This document shows, one piece after another, positions 18,399 through 26,823 of a stretch of DNA of 64,000 bases. The stretch covers positions 27,786 through 91,785 of the forward strand of contig CACWID010000016.1 in NCBI GenBank assembly GCA_902760865.1, given 5' to 3'. Below the pieces are notes generated by a model. That model worked only from the letters and a program-made list of their open reading frames with translations. It was not told the DNA's origin and made no database searches. The DNA is from an uncultured Bacteroidales bacterium. Lineage in GTDB: Bacteria; Bacteroidota; Bacteroidia; Bacteroidales; Muribaculaceae. Numbering within the stretch: position 1 is the stretch's first letter; every line of letters begins with the position of its first letter. A program made the position numbers and the translations under genes.

Positions 18399-20816
18399 AT
18401 GAAGAAAAGATTCCTATTGGCAATACTGATTGCCATGGCAGGTGTTTTGGCTCAAGCACAGCAGACCATGTGGGTACACACGGGACATGTGCACTGGGCC
18501 TACAACACCGAGTCGGTGGGTACGATGCCGTATTCGTCATCCAGCCTGCTGACGGTGCTTGAGAAGGGGTTCACCCTTGCCGATGTGGACAGTGTGACCG
18601 TCGCCAACGAGACGTTTGCCGACGACAATGTCCTCGTCAAGTACAACAACAATGTGGCCGACGTGTATGTGGCAGGCAACATCGCCAACCACATCACCGC
18701 CGAGGTGACCGGGGCTCGCGTTGCCGTCATGCAGGACGCCGAAGTGGCCACCGAGTACACCTACACCCTGCAGGGAGCCAGCTCGTCGGGCTGCTTCTAC
18801 CATGCGGGAGCCTACAAGATGACGCTCGTCCTGAACGGTGTTAACCTGGTTAACCCCGACAGTGCGGCCATCAACATCCAGAACAGCAAGCGCATCGCCG
18901 TGCAGCTTGCCGACGGCACGACCAACACCCTGGCCGACGGTGCCAACAACACCAAGAAGGCCGCCTTCCTCGTGAAGGGCCATGCCGAGTTTGCCAAGGG
19001 TGGTTCGCTGACCATCACGGGCAACAAGAAGCACGCGCTGGCCTGCAACGAGTACATGGAAGTCAAGAAGACCGTGGGCACGATTACCATCGTCAGCTCG
19101 GTAGCCGACGCCATCAACGTGAGTCAGTACTTCCAGATGAACGGCGGTACCATCAACATCCAGAGCTGCGGTGACGACGGCATCCAGGTCGATGCCGAGG
19201 ATGTCACTCTTCCCGAGGAGGACGGCCATGTGCTCATCAAGGGAGGCACACTCACCATCAACGGCAGCGCTGCCGGCACCAAGTGCATCAAGGCCGAGGG
19301 CAACGTGGATATCCAGGGCGGCACCTTGACGTTGAAGCACACGGGTATCCCCGTCTGGGACGAAGAAGATAGCAAGATCAAGGAGCCGACAGGCATTGGT
19401 ACTGACCGCAACCTCACCATCAACGGAGCCGAGGCCGTGGTTAACATCACCATGACCGGCAACGGCGCTCGTGGCATGAAGTGCGACAGCACAATGACCT
19501 GCACTGCGGGTAACATCGACATCAACTGCTCGGGCGGCGACTGGGCTTACAGCACCATCGACACCAGCAGCGTGAAGTGTGCCAAGGCCGACTATGCCTT
19601 TATCCTGAACGGTGCGAGCATGAAGTGCACCACTGTCAAGGACGAGGCCGTGGGCGTTCACAGCGAGGGCACCGTCCTCATCAGCGACGGCACACTGACG
19701 CTCAACACCTATGACCACGGCATCAAGAGCGACTATGACATGGAGATCACCGGCGGCACCATCACCTACAGCATCAACGGTCCTGCCAGCAAGGCACTCA
19801 AGAGCGAGGGCAACATGCACATTACGGGCGGCAACATCAGCGGTACCGTGAGCGGTGGCGGCGAGACGGCCAGCGACCAGACGACATCGGCCAGCGCCGG
19901 CCTCAAGTGCGACGGTAACGTGACCATCGACGGCGGTACCTTCGACCTCAAGGCCACTGGTAAAGGCGATAAGGGTATGAGCATCGACGGCGAGCTCATC
20001 ATCAACGACGGTAACATCAAGGTGACCACCACGGGTACCCGCTACGGCACGACCAGCAGTGGCGGTGGCATGGGTCCCGGTGGCGGTGGCTCGACGAACA
20101 GCGACAAGCGCTCCTCGCCCAAGGGCATCAAGGTCGACGGCAACATCACCATCAACGGTGGCACCATCACCGTGAGCGCCACGGGCGGTGAAGGCTCGGA
20201 GGGTATCGAGTCCAAGAAGATCATGACCATCAACGGCGGTTACATCGAGGTAAACAGCTATGATGATGCATTGAACAGTGCTTCTCACATGTACCTCAAG
20301 GGCGGTTATATCTATGCCGTAACCACCGGCAACGATGCCATTGACTCTAACGGCAACATGTACCTGAGCGGTGGCTACGTCTTCTGCTGTGGTAAGGAGG
20401 AAGGCCTCGACGCCAACAGTGAGGGTGGTTACACGGTTTACATCCAGAGCGGTACCAACCTGATGGCCATCGGTGGTGAAATGGGTGCTATTGAGAGTGG
20501 TGCCCAAATCAGCCAGACCTGCTATCAGGGCAGCGTCAGTGCCAACAAGTGGATTGCCCTCCGCAGTGGCAGCAACGTAGCCTTTGCGGCCTACACACCG
20601 ACCTTCTCAAGCCAAGGCGGCGGTTACCCGTGGGGTGGTGGCTCGACCTCAAGCAAGACCATTGTTGTGACTGCTCCTTCCACCCCGAGTCTCTACACGG
20701 GTGTGACGGCTAGCGGTACCACTTTCTGGACCGGTAAGGGCGCTACCAATGCAACCGGCGGTTCTCAAGTGAGCCTCTCGACCTATTCTGGCGGTGGCGG
20801 TGGTCCCCATTGGTAA
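18399..20816 (+). CDS. Secreted Cthe_2159-like carbohydrate-binding beta-helix protein
   Basis: An 805-residue protein with a signal peptide (MKKRFLLAILIAMAGVLAQAQ). Residues about 85-660 consist of many short repeats of the form xxINGGTxxI and KxxGNxxIxGG, as in the calcium-dependent polygalacturonate-binding protein Cthe_2159 (DUF4353), a right-handed beta-helix. Gly/Ser-rich linkers occur near residues 550-570 and at the tail. It probably binds acidic or plant cell-wall glycan at the surface or outside; that is inference from the family. A small dockerin protein follows 51 bp downstream and is probably in the same transcript. Confidence 0.85.
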   Translation: MKKRFLLAILIAMAGVLAQAQQTMWVHTGHVHWAYNTESVGTMPYSSSSLLTVLEKGFTLADVDSVTVANETFADDNVLVKYNNNVADVYVAGNIANHITAEVTGARVAVMQDAEVATEYTYTLQGASSSGCFYHAGAYKMTLVLNGVNLVNPDSAAINIQNSKRIAVQLADGTTNTLADGANNTKKAAFLVKGHAEFAKGGSLTITGNKKHALACNEYMEVKKTVGTITIVSSVADAINVSQYFQMNGGTINIQSCGDDGIQVDAEDVTLPEEDGHVLIKGGTLTINGSAAGTKCIKAEGNVDIQGGTLTLKHTGIPVWDEEDSKIKEPTGIGTDRNLTINGAEAVVNITMTGNGARGMKCDSTMTCTAGNIDINCSGGDWAYSTIDTSSVKCAKADYAFILNGASMKCTTVKDEAVGVHSEGTVLISDGTLTLNTYDHGIKSDYDMEITGGTITYSINGPASKALKSEGNMHITGGNISGTVSGGGETASDQTTSASAGLKCDGNVTIDGGTFDLKATGKGDKGMSIDGELIINDGNIKVTTTGTRYGTTSSGGGMGPGGGGSTNSDKRSSPKGIKVDGNITINGGTITVSATGGEGSEGIESKKIMTINGGYIEVNSYDDALNSASHMYLKGGYIYAVTTGNDAIDSNGNMYLSGGYVFCCGKEEGLDANSEGGYTVYIQSGTNLMAIGGEMGAIESGAQISQTCYQGSVSANKWIALRSGSNVAFAAYTPTFSSQGGGYPWGGGSTSSKTIVVTAPSTPSLYTGVTASGTTFWTGKGATNATGGSQVSLSTYSGGGGGPHW

Positions 20817-20867
20817 TTCCTCAAGTAGTTATAAACAATGACATCATTATTTAAAAGACTTAGAAAT

Positions 20868-21299
20868 ATGAAAAAGACGATTATAACGATGCTTATCGCA
20901 CTGGTGGCCATCTGCGCCAGCGCCGAGACCTATAGCTACCTGAAGTTCACCCGGACCAACGGCTCGACCGTGACCTGCTCGGTAGAGGGCCTCAAGCTCA
21001 CCTACGATAATACTAATGTGACCATCACCAATGCCGAGGGCACCACGACCATCGCCCTGGCCGAGGTGCAGGACATGTACTTCAGCAACGAGGCCGGCAC
21101 CGACCCGAGCTACCAGCTTGGCGACGTGAACAAGGACGGCAATGTGAACATTAGCGACGTGACAGCACTGATCAACTACCTGCTGAGCCATGACGACAGC
21201 GCCATCGACCTGGATGCTGCCAACGTCAACGGCGACGAAACTGTGAGCATCGCCGACGTGACAGCACTGATCAACAACCTGCTGAGCCACAACGGCTGA
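20868..21299 (+). CDS. Small secreted dockerin-repeat protein
   Basis: A 143-residue protein; the ATG at 20868 gives a proper signal (MKKTIITMLIALVAICASA), whereas an in-frame ATG at 20838 adds ten charged residues. Residues 20-80 are a small beta domain (YLKFTRTNGSTVTCS..LTYDNTNVTI) common in short Bacteroidales secreted proteins. Residues 85-143 are a dockerin pair: GDVNKDGNVNISDVTALINYLL and VNGDETVSIADVTALINNLL. It may be an adapter that carries a dockerin for the large protein encoded upstream. The partner is not known. Confidence 0.83.
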   Translation: MKKTIITMLIALVAICASAETYSYLKFTRTNGSTVTCSVEGLKLTYDNTNVTITNAEGTTTIALAEVQDMYFSNEAGTDPSYQLGDVNKDGNVNISDVTALINYLLSHDDSAIDLDAANVNGDETVSIADVTALINNLLSHNG

Positions 21300-21331
21300 T
21301 TCTAGACACTTTAACACTACACACGACCATG

Positions 21332-21369
21332 TTGCGCTGGCTGGACCACTCCCGCCAGCGCAATTTTTT
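21332..21369 (+). terminator. Intrinsic terminator with T-run
   Basis: ttgcgctggc pairs with gccagcgcaa at 21354-21363, followed by six T. The stem is the same as that after the dockerin gene at 17.1 kb. Confidence 0.88.
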
Positions 21370-21379
21370 ATCACCCCTA

Positions 21380-21436
21380 CAATAACTATAACCACTATAG
21401 TCACTATAATTACTATAGTCACTATAGCCACTATAC
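21380..21436. repeat. CACTATAG-word tandem tract
   Basis: Seven or so variants of the word cactatagt/taactataac follow each other. A shorter tract of the same word lies at 17145-17167, after the other dockerin gene's terminator. It is non-coding. Confidence 0.75.
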
Positions 21437-21475
21437 CCCCCAATAAAAAGAAAAATCTTAAAAGATGTTAAAACA

Positions 21476-21508
21476 TTTGGTGGATTCAAAACTATTGTTA
21501 TACCTTTG
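21476..21508 (+). promoter_or_regulatory. Promoter of the ABC/GntR operon
   Basis: TTTG at 21476-21479, 21 bp, then tacctttg at 21501-21508. The operator begins three bases after the -7 box, so it covers the expected transcription start. Confidence 0.82.
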
Positions 21509-21510
21509 CA

Positions 21511-21532
21511 GTGTACTATTAAAGTAGTACAC
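21511..21532 (+). promoter_or_regulatory. Operator palindrome, probably bound by the GntR repressor
   Basis: gtgtacta-ttaaag-tagtacac is a perfect 8+8 bp inverted repeat at the start of transcription. YtrA-type GntR proteins bind palindromes of this kind at their own operon, and such a gene lies at 23321, third in this operon. Autorepression is therefore the likely logic (inference). Confidence 0.8.
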
Positions 21533-21570
21533 TAAGACAGTACAAGTTTAACCATTAAATATTATCTGTT

Positions 21571-22413
21571 ATGTTAAGTATCAACAATATCAGCTTCAGT
21601 TACAACAAGCGAAGTGGCGACCTGTTCCACGACTTCTCGCTTGAATTGAACGCCGGCAATGTTTACGGTCTGCTAGGAAAGAACGGTGCCGGCAAGTCCA
21701 CTCTCATCTATCTCATGACAGGCCTGCTGACCCCCAAGAGCGGCGAGGCCCTGCTTGACGGCGTGAATGTGCGCAAGCGTCTTCCCAAGACGATGAGCGA
21801 CATCTTCCTCGTTCCCGAGGAGTTTGAGTTGCCGCGCCTGAGCCTCAAGCAGTATGTGGACATCAATGCCCCGTTCTACCCCAACTTCAGCAAGGAGGAC
21901 ATGCAGCGTTACCTCGACATCTTTGAGATGGACGATGACATGGACGTGAAGCTCCAAGCGCTGTCGATGGGACAGAAGAAGAAAGTGTTTATGGCTTTCG
22001 CCTTTGCCGCCAACACCCACGTGCTCATCATGGACGAACCGACCAACGGCCTGGACATTCCCAGCAAGAGCCAGTTCCGCAAGCTCGTCACCACCGGCAT
22101 GACCGATGACAAGTTGATGCTCATCTCCACCCATCAGGTGCGTGACATCAGCGACATCCTGGACCACGTGACCATCATCGACCAGAGCCGCGTGCTGCTC
22201 AACACCAGTTTTGCCGACGTGATGAACAAGGTGGCCTTCCGCCCGCTGCGTGAAGGCGATCAGCCGCTGTTCGTGCTGCAAAGCCCCTACGGCCCCCTGG
22301 GTGCCGTTCCCGCCGAGGAAGGCGAGGAGACCAAAGTTGACCTGGAGATGCTCTTCAACGCCACCCTCCAGAATCCTGCTGCTATCAACCAATTATTCAC
22401 CACCTCAAAATGA
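21571..22413 (+). CDS. ABC transporter ATP-binding protein (YtrB-like)
   Basis: A 280-residue ATPase with Walker A LLGKNGAGKST, Q-loop region SDIFLVPEEFELP, a slightly unusual signature LSMGQKKK, Walker B VLIMDEPTNGLD and H-loop STHQ. A C-terminal extension of about 80 residues follows. Together with the overlapping permease and the GntR gene it forms a YtrA/YtrB-type system. Such systems often respond to cell-wall antibiotics or envelope stress in other bacteria; the substrate here is unknown. First gene after a promoter with an operator. Confidence 0.92.
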   Translation: MLSINNISFSYNKRSGDLFHDFSLELNAGNVYGLLGKNGAGKSTLIYLMTGLLTPKSGEALLDGVNVRKRLPKTMSDIFLVPEEFELPRLSLKQYVDINAPFYPNFSKEDMQRYLDIFEMDDDMDVKLQALSMGQKKKVFMAFAFAANTHVLIMDEPTNGLDIPSKSQFRKLVTTGMTDDKLMLISTHQVRDISDILDHVTIIDQSRVLLNTSFADVMNKVAFRPLREGDQPLFVLQSPYGPLGAVPAEEGEETKVDLEMLFNATLQNPAAINQLFTTSK

Positions 22414-23258
22414 ACACCACTATGAATACCGTCAATCAAATATTCGACTGGAGCCGTTTCACGGCCACCCTGCGCAAGGAAGTAGTAGAGAACTGGCGCC
22501 CGATCGTTTTCACCCTGCTGGGCGTCTACGGCCTGCTGACCATGATTATGATCCTCGGCAATGCAATTTCGTTTGATGACGCGGTGAGCGATGCTATGTC
22601 AGAAGGGATGGTGCCGCAGAAGGTTGTCTATGGCATCCTTGGGTTTTCTGTTATGATCGTCGCATCGATGGCCTTCAGGAAACTGACCTCTAAGACCGGC
22701 CGCATCGACATGATGACCTCACCGTCATCGACGCTCGAGAAATTCCTCGTCAACGGCGTGGTCTATGTACTGGGATTCTTTGTATCCTTCTTAATCCTGG
22801 CCCAACTGGCTGACCTTACCCGTATCGCAGTCATGCACATCTTCGGATTCCAAGGCTTCATTCCGGGTGTCATTAACTTTACCAATCTGGGTGCTGATTT
22901 CACCTATGGCCTGGGCAGTGAACTGTTTAAAGGCTCCTTGGCTGTCCCCTATGCATGGTGCAGCTTGTTGGCAACCTCTGGCATTTACCTGCTGGGCAGT
23001 GTGATGTGGCCCCGCCTGTCGCTGCTGAAGACCTTTGCCGCCATCTATGCCGTCGAGTTTGTGTTAGGTGTGTTGGCTGTTATCTTCATCTTCGTGTTTA
23101 GCGATATGGAATCTTTCGGCTATTGGGTCTTTATGCACGTTGACGGAATCTTACCCTTCTTGATGACCTTAATGGCTATTCAGGCCATTTTAGGCTGGGG
23201 CCTGGCATGGTACCTGTTCAAGCACAAAGACGTCATTTCACTCAAGTGGTGGAAGTGA
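22410..23258 (+). CDS. ABC transporter permease (ABC-2 type)
   Basis: A 282-residue membrane protein with about six hydrophobic segments (PIVFTLLGVYGLLTMIMILG, VYVLGFFVSFLILAQLA, FVLGVLAVIFIFVF, FLMTLMAIQAILGWGLAWYLF). Its ATG overlaps the stop codon of the ATPase gene by four bases (atga), which indicates translational coupling. It is the membrane partner of the preceding ATPase. Confidence 0.88.
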   Translation: MNTTMNTVNQIFDWSRFTATLRKEVVENWRPIVFTLLGVYGLLTMIMILGNAISFDDAVSDAMSEGMVPQKVVYGILGFSVMIVASMAFRKLTSKTGRIDMMTSPSSTLEKFLVNGVVYVLGFFVSFLILAQLADLTRIAVMHIFGFQGFIPGVINFTNLGADFTYGLGSELFKGSLAVPYAWCSLLATSGIYLLGSVMWPRLSLLKTFAAIYAVEFVLGVLAVIFIFVFSDMESFGYWVFMHVDGILPFLMTLMAIQAILGWGLAWYLFKHKDVISLKWWK

Positions 23259-23320
23259 TATCTGATTAGTGATTAGTGATTAGTGAAATTAGTGAAATTT
23301 CTATTAATCGACATTATATT

Positions 23321-23683
23321 ATGAACTTCAAGGATAATAAAGCGATTTATCTGCAGATTGCAGACCGCATCGGCGACCAGATTCTCTCCGGGGTCTTGGT
23401 TCCCGAGGGCAAGGTGCCCAGCGTGCGCGAGCTTGCAGCCGAGATCGAGGTCAATGCCAACACCGTGGCTCGCACCTACGACCACCTGCAGCAGAACGGC
23501 GTGATCTACACCAAGCGCGGACTGGGCTACTTCGTCTGCCCCGAAGCCAGAGACAAGATCGTGGCTTCGCGACGTGACCAGCTCATGCAAGGCGAAATGG
23601 ACTACTTCCTGGGCCAGCTCAAGGCTGTGGGCATCACCCCCGCCGAGCTCCAGGGACTCTATCAGGAATATCTCAGCAAGTAA
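23321..23683 (+). CDS. GntR-family repressor, YtrA subfamily
   Basis: A 120-residue regulator; the ATG at 23321 is used because the upstream in-frame extension runs through a gattag repeat tract. It has the short YtrA layout: a winged helix-turn-helix at residues 1-70 (AIYLQIADRIGDQI, PSVRELAAEIEVNANTVARTYDHLQQNGVIYTKRGLGYFV) and only two helices after it, with no ligand-binding domain. It lies in the ABC operon, whose promoter carries a matching palindrome, so it very probably represses its own operon. Confidence 0.92.
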   Translation: MNFKDNKAIYLQIADRIGDQILSGVLVPEGKVPSVRELAAEIEVNANTVARTYDHLQQNGVIYTKRGLGYFVCPEARDKIVASRRDQLMQGEMDYFLGQLKAVGITPAELQGLYQEYLSK

Positions 23684-23692
23684 ACATTCATC

Positions 23693-23767
23693 AACTACGA
23701 ATTACGCCAATTGAACTAATCAATCATCAACAATACAAGTTTAGAGATATTAGCGTAATTCGTAGTT
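23693..23767. repeat. 75-bp inverted repeat between GntR and the small membrane peptide
   Basis: aactacgaattacgc at 23693-23707 is exactly complementary to gcgtaattcgtagtt at 23753-23767, with 45 bp between. The word gtaattcgtagtttt occurs again near 49.53 kb. It could be a dispersed palindromic element or an attenuating hairpin before the next gene. Confidence 0.8.
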
Positions 23768-23785
23768 TTTAAAAACAACAGTATT

Positions 23786-23872
23786 ATGGAAAAGCAAGCA
23801 TTTGTAGCAACGGCAACAGTGGCCATCATCGCCCTCTTCTCGTTCATCACCAGCATCATCCTCTCACATTGA
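23786..23872 (+). CDS. 28-residue single-span membrane peptide
   Basis: Starts MEKQAFVATATVAIIAL and ends in a hydrophobic stretch with ITSIILSH; nearly the whole chain is one membrane span. The start context (acagtattATGGAa) is the same as that of the membrane-protein genes at 25142 and 25713, which supports real translation. A second peptide of the same length and style is encoded at 37192. No known family is recognised. It sits between the ABC/GntR genes and four membrane-protein genes. Confidence 0.62.
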   Translation: MEKQAFVATATVAIIALFSFITSIILSH

Positions 23873-23929
23873 GTGACCAGAAACCCGTGACAACAACAGT
23901 ATTATAACCTCCAGAAACAAGACAGCATT

Positions 23930-24478
23930 ATGGAACAGCAAGACACATATATTCCTAACGAGGACAGAACACTTGAGGAACTGTGCCAGGATATCAATCT
24001 CAGGGCCGAGAAGGTGTATATCTTGAAGGGCAGAAAGGATAAAACTATCCTGCTCATTGGCGTTGTGATTATCCTGGGGGTTTTGGCGCTCGCTTGGTAT
24101 CTCATGCGGGTTGAGATTAACTGGTACAGGGAGCCGATTGTGATATCAGCCATCGTGGGGTGGAGCTTTGTTTACATCCTGATCAATAAACTCTTGATTA
24201 ACAGGATGAAGCGTGCAGCAAGTCCCAAGCAGCACCTACGTATCGCCAAATGCCTGAAATGGTGGGACAAGTTTTTTAAAGCTATTGTGCCTGCAATGAT
24301 ATTTCCTTCGATCTGGTTATCGCAAGAAGATGTAGTGAATTATGGTACTTGTCTTTTGATCTTCTTCCCGCTCTTTATCCTCTTCTTTATCATCGCTCGC
24401 ATCGATAAAGATTTCAGTGAAGGCTTGGACGAATTGGAGTACCGACTCCAGGAATGTGTTCTTCCGGACAAGGGATGA
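23930..24478 (+). CDS. Small membrane protein, unknown function
   Basis: A 182-residue protein starting MEQQDTYIPNEDRTLEELCQ, with an amphipathic N-terminal helix, then four membrane spans (ILLIGVVIILGVLALAWYL, IVISAIVGWSFVYILI, AIVPAMIFPSIWL, CLLIFFPLFILFFII) and an acidic C-terminal helix (EGLDELEYRLQECV). Layout matches the three paralogues that follow, but the sequence is more distant. The leader taacctcc...acagcattATGGAacag resembles theirs. Function cannot be assigned. Confidence 0.72.
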   Translation: MEQQDTYIPNEDRTLEELCQDINLRAEKVYILKGRKDKTILLIGVVIILGVLALAWYLMRVEINWYREPIVISAIVGWSFVYILINKLLINRMKRAASPKQHLRIAKCLKWWDKFFKAIVPAMIFPSIWLSQEDVVNYGTCLLIFFPLFILFFIIARIDKDFSEGLDELEYRLQECVLPDKG

Positions 24479-24575
24479 TCTGAAACCTATGTAAATCGTC
24501 GCATGATGGGATTAAATGGGTTCTGGCCTTCAAGCGACATCAGAAAACGGATTTACGGAACCTGCCAATAGAACT

Positions 24576-25085
24576 ATGAAACAGATAGATTTGAACAACC
24601 TCGGCAAGGAAGAGCTGATGGAGCGCATCAAAGCCCAGAATTCCGAAGACTTAAAGGCCAATACAGGCTGCGGAACTATTTTTCTGGTCATCCTTGTGTT
24701 GAATATCTTCTCTTTTGTAGGTCAGAATGAAATTGACTGGAGTAATTGTGCAGTGCCCGCGGTCATCGTTCTGTGGAGCATAATTGAGGTGTGGTGGAAA
24801 AAAAGGTTGAACAAGTGTAATGGCGCCGGGGAATTGGTGAGCATGCATAAGAAATACATCAAGTACCGCAAGACAGAGTTTATCGTTGCCCTCGTGTTGA
24901 TGGTAGTATTGACTTATCCATTATATCTGAAATACACCGCAACTACCGTTCCTGTATGGCTCAGCATAATGGTTTGCGGCCTTTGGGTGGCATTGTTCTG
25001 CTATATCTTATGGCGCTTGCTGAAACCAAAAAAGTCAACAACCGAACAAGAGATTGACCGTCTGCAGGAACTCATCGGTAACTGA
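24576..25085 (+). CDS. Membrane protein, first of three tandem paralogues
   Basis: A 169-residue protein; the ATG at 24576 (MKQIDLNNLGKEELMERIK) is chosen because the next two paralogues begin in the same way. An N-terminal amphipathic helix precedes two pairs of membrane spans, and a C-terminal helix ends TEQEIDRLQELIGN, almost the same ending as its neighbours. It has no recognised domain. The copies probably form hetero-oligomers or specialised variants; this is a guess from the tandem arrangement. Confidence 0.75.
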   Translation: MKQIDLNNLGKEELMERIKAQNSEDLKANTGCGTIFLVILVLNIFSFVGQNEIDWSNCAVPAVIVLWSIIEVWWKKRLNKCNGAGELVSMHKKYIKYRKTEFIVALVLMVVLTYPLYLKYTATTVPVWLSIMVCGLWVALFCYILWRLLKPKKSTTEQEIDRLQELIGN

Positions 25086-25141
25086 CCGTTCAGATATATT
25101 TATCAATAACTAGATACAAACCTCCAAAATAAAACAGTATT

Positions 25142-25657
25142 ATGGAACAGATAAATTTGACAAACCTCAGCAAAGAAGAGCTGATGGAGCTCATCAAGAC
25201 CCGATGTGCCGAAGAACTGAGAAGCAAGAAGCTGTCATTTGGGTTTATCCTCATCACCCAAGTGTTTATGGCTTTCTACATGGTCTTGAGCAACTATGCT
25301 GCAAAATGGGAGTTTCCCCTTTTCCTTATCATTCTTCTTTTCGCAATGATTGAGGCTCTTATTGATGGCTGGGGGTACAATAGGTTGATCAAGTGCGACG
25401 ACGCCGGGACACTGGTGGACACCTATGAGAAGTACCTCAAATTTGAGAATACGCTCTTTATTGTTGCCGCCGTAGTAGCAGTGCTGATCGCTTGTCTTAT
25501 TTTTTCGGGGATTTTACCATTAACGGTAAAATCACCGCTACTCACCGGCTTTCTGGTATGCTGCATTCCCTTAAGCAGTTTAGGTGCCTTATTTTATAGA
25601 AGAAATTCAGCTATCGCTCAAGGTGTCAACCGCCTGCGGAAATTAATCGGTAACTGA
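25142..25657 (+). CDS. Membrane protein, second of three tandem paralogues
   Basis: A 171-residue protein starting MEQINLTNLSKEELMELIK. Four membrane spans, of which the third and fourth (VAAVVAVLIACLIFSGILPL, LTGFLVCCIPLSSLGALF) are nearly identical in protein and DNA to the third copy, while the N-terminal half differs more. Ends NRLRKLIGN. The leader aacctcc...acagtattATGG is shared with the third copy and the small peptide gene. No function is recognised. Confidence 0.75.
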   Translation: MEQINLTNLSKEELMELIKTRCAEELRSKKLSFGFILITQVFMAFYMVLSNYAAKWEFPLFLIILLFAMIEALIDGWGYNRLIKCDDAGTLVDTYEKYLKFENTLFIVAAVVAVLIACLIFSGILPLTVKSPLLTGFLVCCIPLSSLGALFYRRNSAIAQGVNRLRKLIGN

Positions 25658-25712
25658 CCGTTCAGATAAATGATCAATAACTAGTTATTAACCTCCTAAA
25701 CAAGGCAGTATT

Positions 25713-26216
25713 ATGGAACAGATATATGTAATAAAAATCAGCAAGGAAGAGCTGATGGAGCGCATCACAAACCGATGTGCCAAAGACCTGAAAGGCTACA
25801 AGGGCGGAGTTGTTGTTTGCCTCATCTTATTAGTGCTTATGGTCGCCTACATGTTATGGAGCCACAATGCTACAGCATGGGAGTATTCCCTTTTTATTCT
25901 TGCCTTGCTGATTCAGTATCTTATTGAAGGCTGGTGGATGAACAAGATCAGCAAGTGTGATGACGCCAAGACATTGGTGGACACCTATGAGAAGTACCTC
26001 AAATTTGAGAAGGTGTTCTTGATTATTGCCGCAGTTGTTGCAGTGCTGATCGCTTGTCTTATTTTTTCGGGGATTTTACCGTTAACGGTAAAGGCACCGC
26101 TATTATTCGGCTTTCTGGTATGCTGCATTCCCTTAGGCAGCTTGGGTGCCTTCAATAGAAGAAAATCAGCTATCGCTCAAGAAATCGACCGCCTGCGGAA
26201 ATTAATCGGTAACTGA
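25713..26216 (+). CDS. Membrane protein, third of three tandem paralogues
   Basis: A 167-residue protein starting MEQIYVIKISKEELMERIT, with four spans and the ending DRLRKLIGN. The segment from about 25970 to 26110 is almost identical in DNA to 25400-25540 in the copy before it, pointing to a recent duplication or gene conversion. A perfect 18-bp palindrome lies within the coding sequence at 26075-26092. The function is not recognised. Confidence 0.75.
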   Translation: MEQIYVIKISKEELMERITNRCAKDLKGYKGGVVVCLILLVLMVAYMLWSHNATAWEYSLFILALLIQYLIEGWWMNKISKCDDAKTLVDTYEKYLKFEKVFLIIAAVVAVLIACLIFSGILPLTVKAPLLFGFLVCCIPLGSLGAFNRRKSAIAQEIDRLRKLIGN

Positions 26217-26259
26217 TCTATCATCAATAGTTATTAACCATTTTCAATCCTCTTGAACT

Positions 26260-26814
26260 ATGAAAAGAATACCTATCATCACAGCGTTGATCCTGGCAAC
26301 GGTAGCCATCGTCTCCTGTAGCCAGGGCTCTGGCGACAACCCTTACGGCAAGAAAGTATTGATGACCACCATTCAGGTGAAGGCATCCGAAGACCTGATT
26401 GCCGCCAGCGACATTGAAATCACCTATTGGGGCAAGGGGGGCGTTCAAGTCACCGACACGATCACCTCCACCTTCTGGAAAAAAAGAATCCTCAACGACT
26501 CGTTCCCGACCGTAATCGGTTATCCCGAATACCGCTTGCTCATCAAGCCTGACGCCAAGTTTGACAAGGACAGGTGCCAACTGAAATTAGAGATCGCCCA
26601 CATGGACAAAATCTTGAACTTTGGCGAAATACCAATCAGCATCGATGACATCGCGAGCAGCAAGGTCCCGGCCTATCTGGAAGTACATGAAGGCGCAAGG
26701 AACTTGGTCCATAAACAGAGTGACCCTAATGTCTACAAGGTCTATATCAAAGATGGCAAATTGGAATACGATGACTACTCCATGTCTAAACAATCACAAG
26801 AACCCTCTAAATAA
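26260..26814 (+). CDS. Small lipoprotein, first of three relatives
   Basis: A 184-residue lipoprotein with lipid Cys20 (AIVSCSQGSG). The mature part has the pattern VKASEDLIAASDIEITYWGKGGVQVTDTIT, then a Trp, FPTVIGYPEYRLLI; this pattern recurs in the proteins encoded at 26824 and 27637. The chain is beta-rich and ends in a polar tail. I recognise no family. It lies 43 bp after the last membrane-protein gene. Confidence 0.75.
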   Translation: MKRIPIITALILATVAIVSCSQGSGDNPYGKKVLMTTIQVKASEDLIAASDIEITYWGKGGVQVTDTITSTFWKKRILNDSFPTVIGYPEYRLLIKPDAKFDKDRCQLKLEIAHMDKILNFGEIPISIDDIASSKVPAYLEVHEGARNLVHKQSDPNVYKVYIKDGKLEYDDYSMSKQSQEPSK

Positions 26815-26823
26815 AACAGAACG

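Noticed and set aside
18537-20507. 656-residue minus-strand frame opposite the beta-helix gene
   Set aside because: The repeats in the real gene force a long open complement; it has no start signal or promoter.
26075-26092. Perfect 18-bp palindrome tttaccgttaacggtaaa
   Set aside because: It is inside a coding region; the neighbouring paralogue has one changed base in it, and it encodes LPLTVK in both, so protein constraint explains it.
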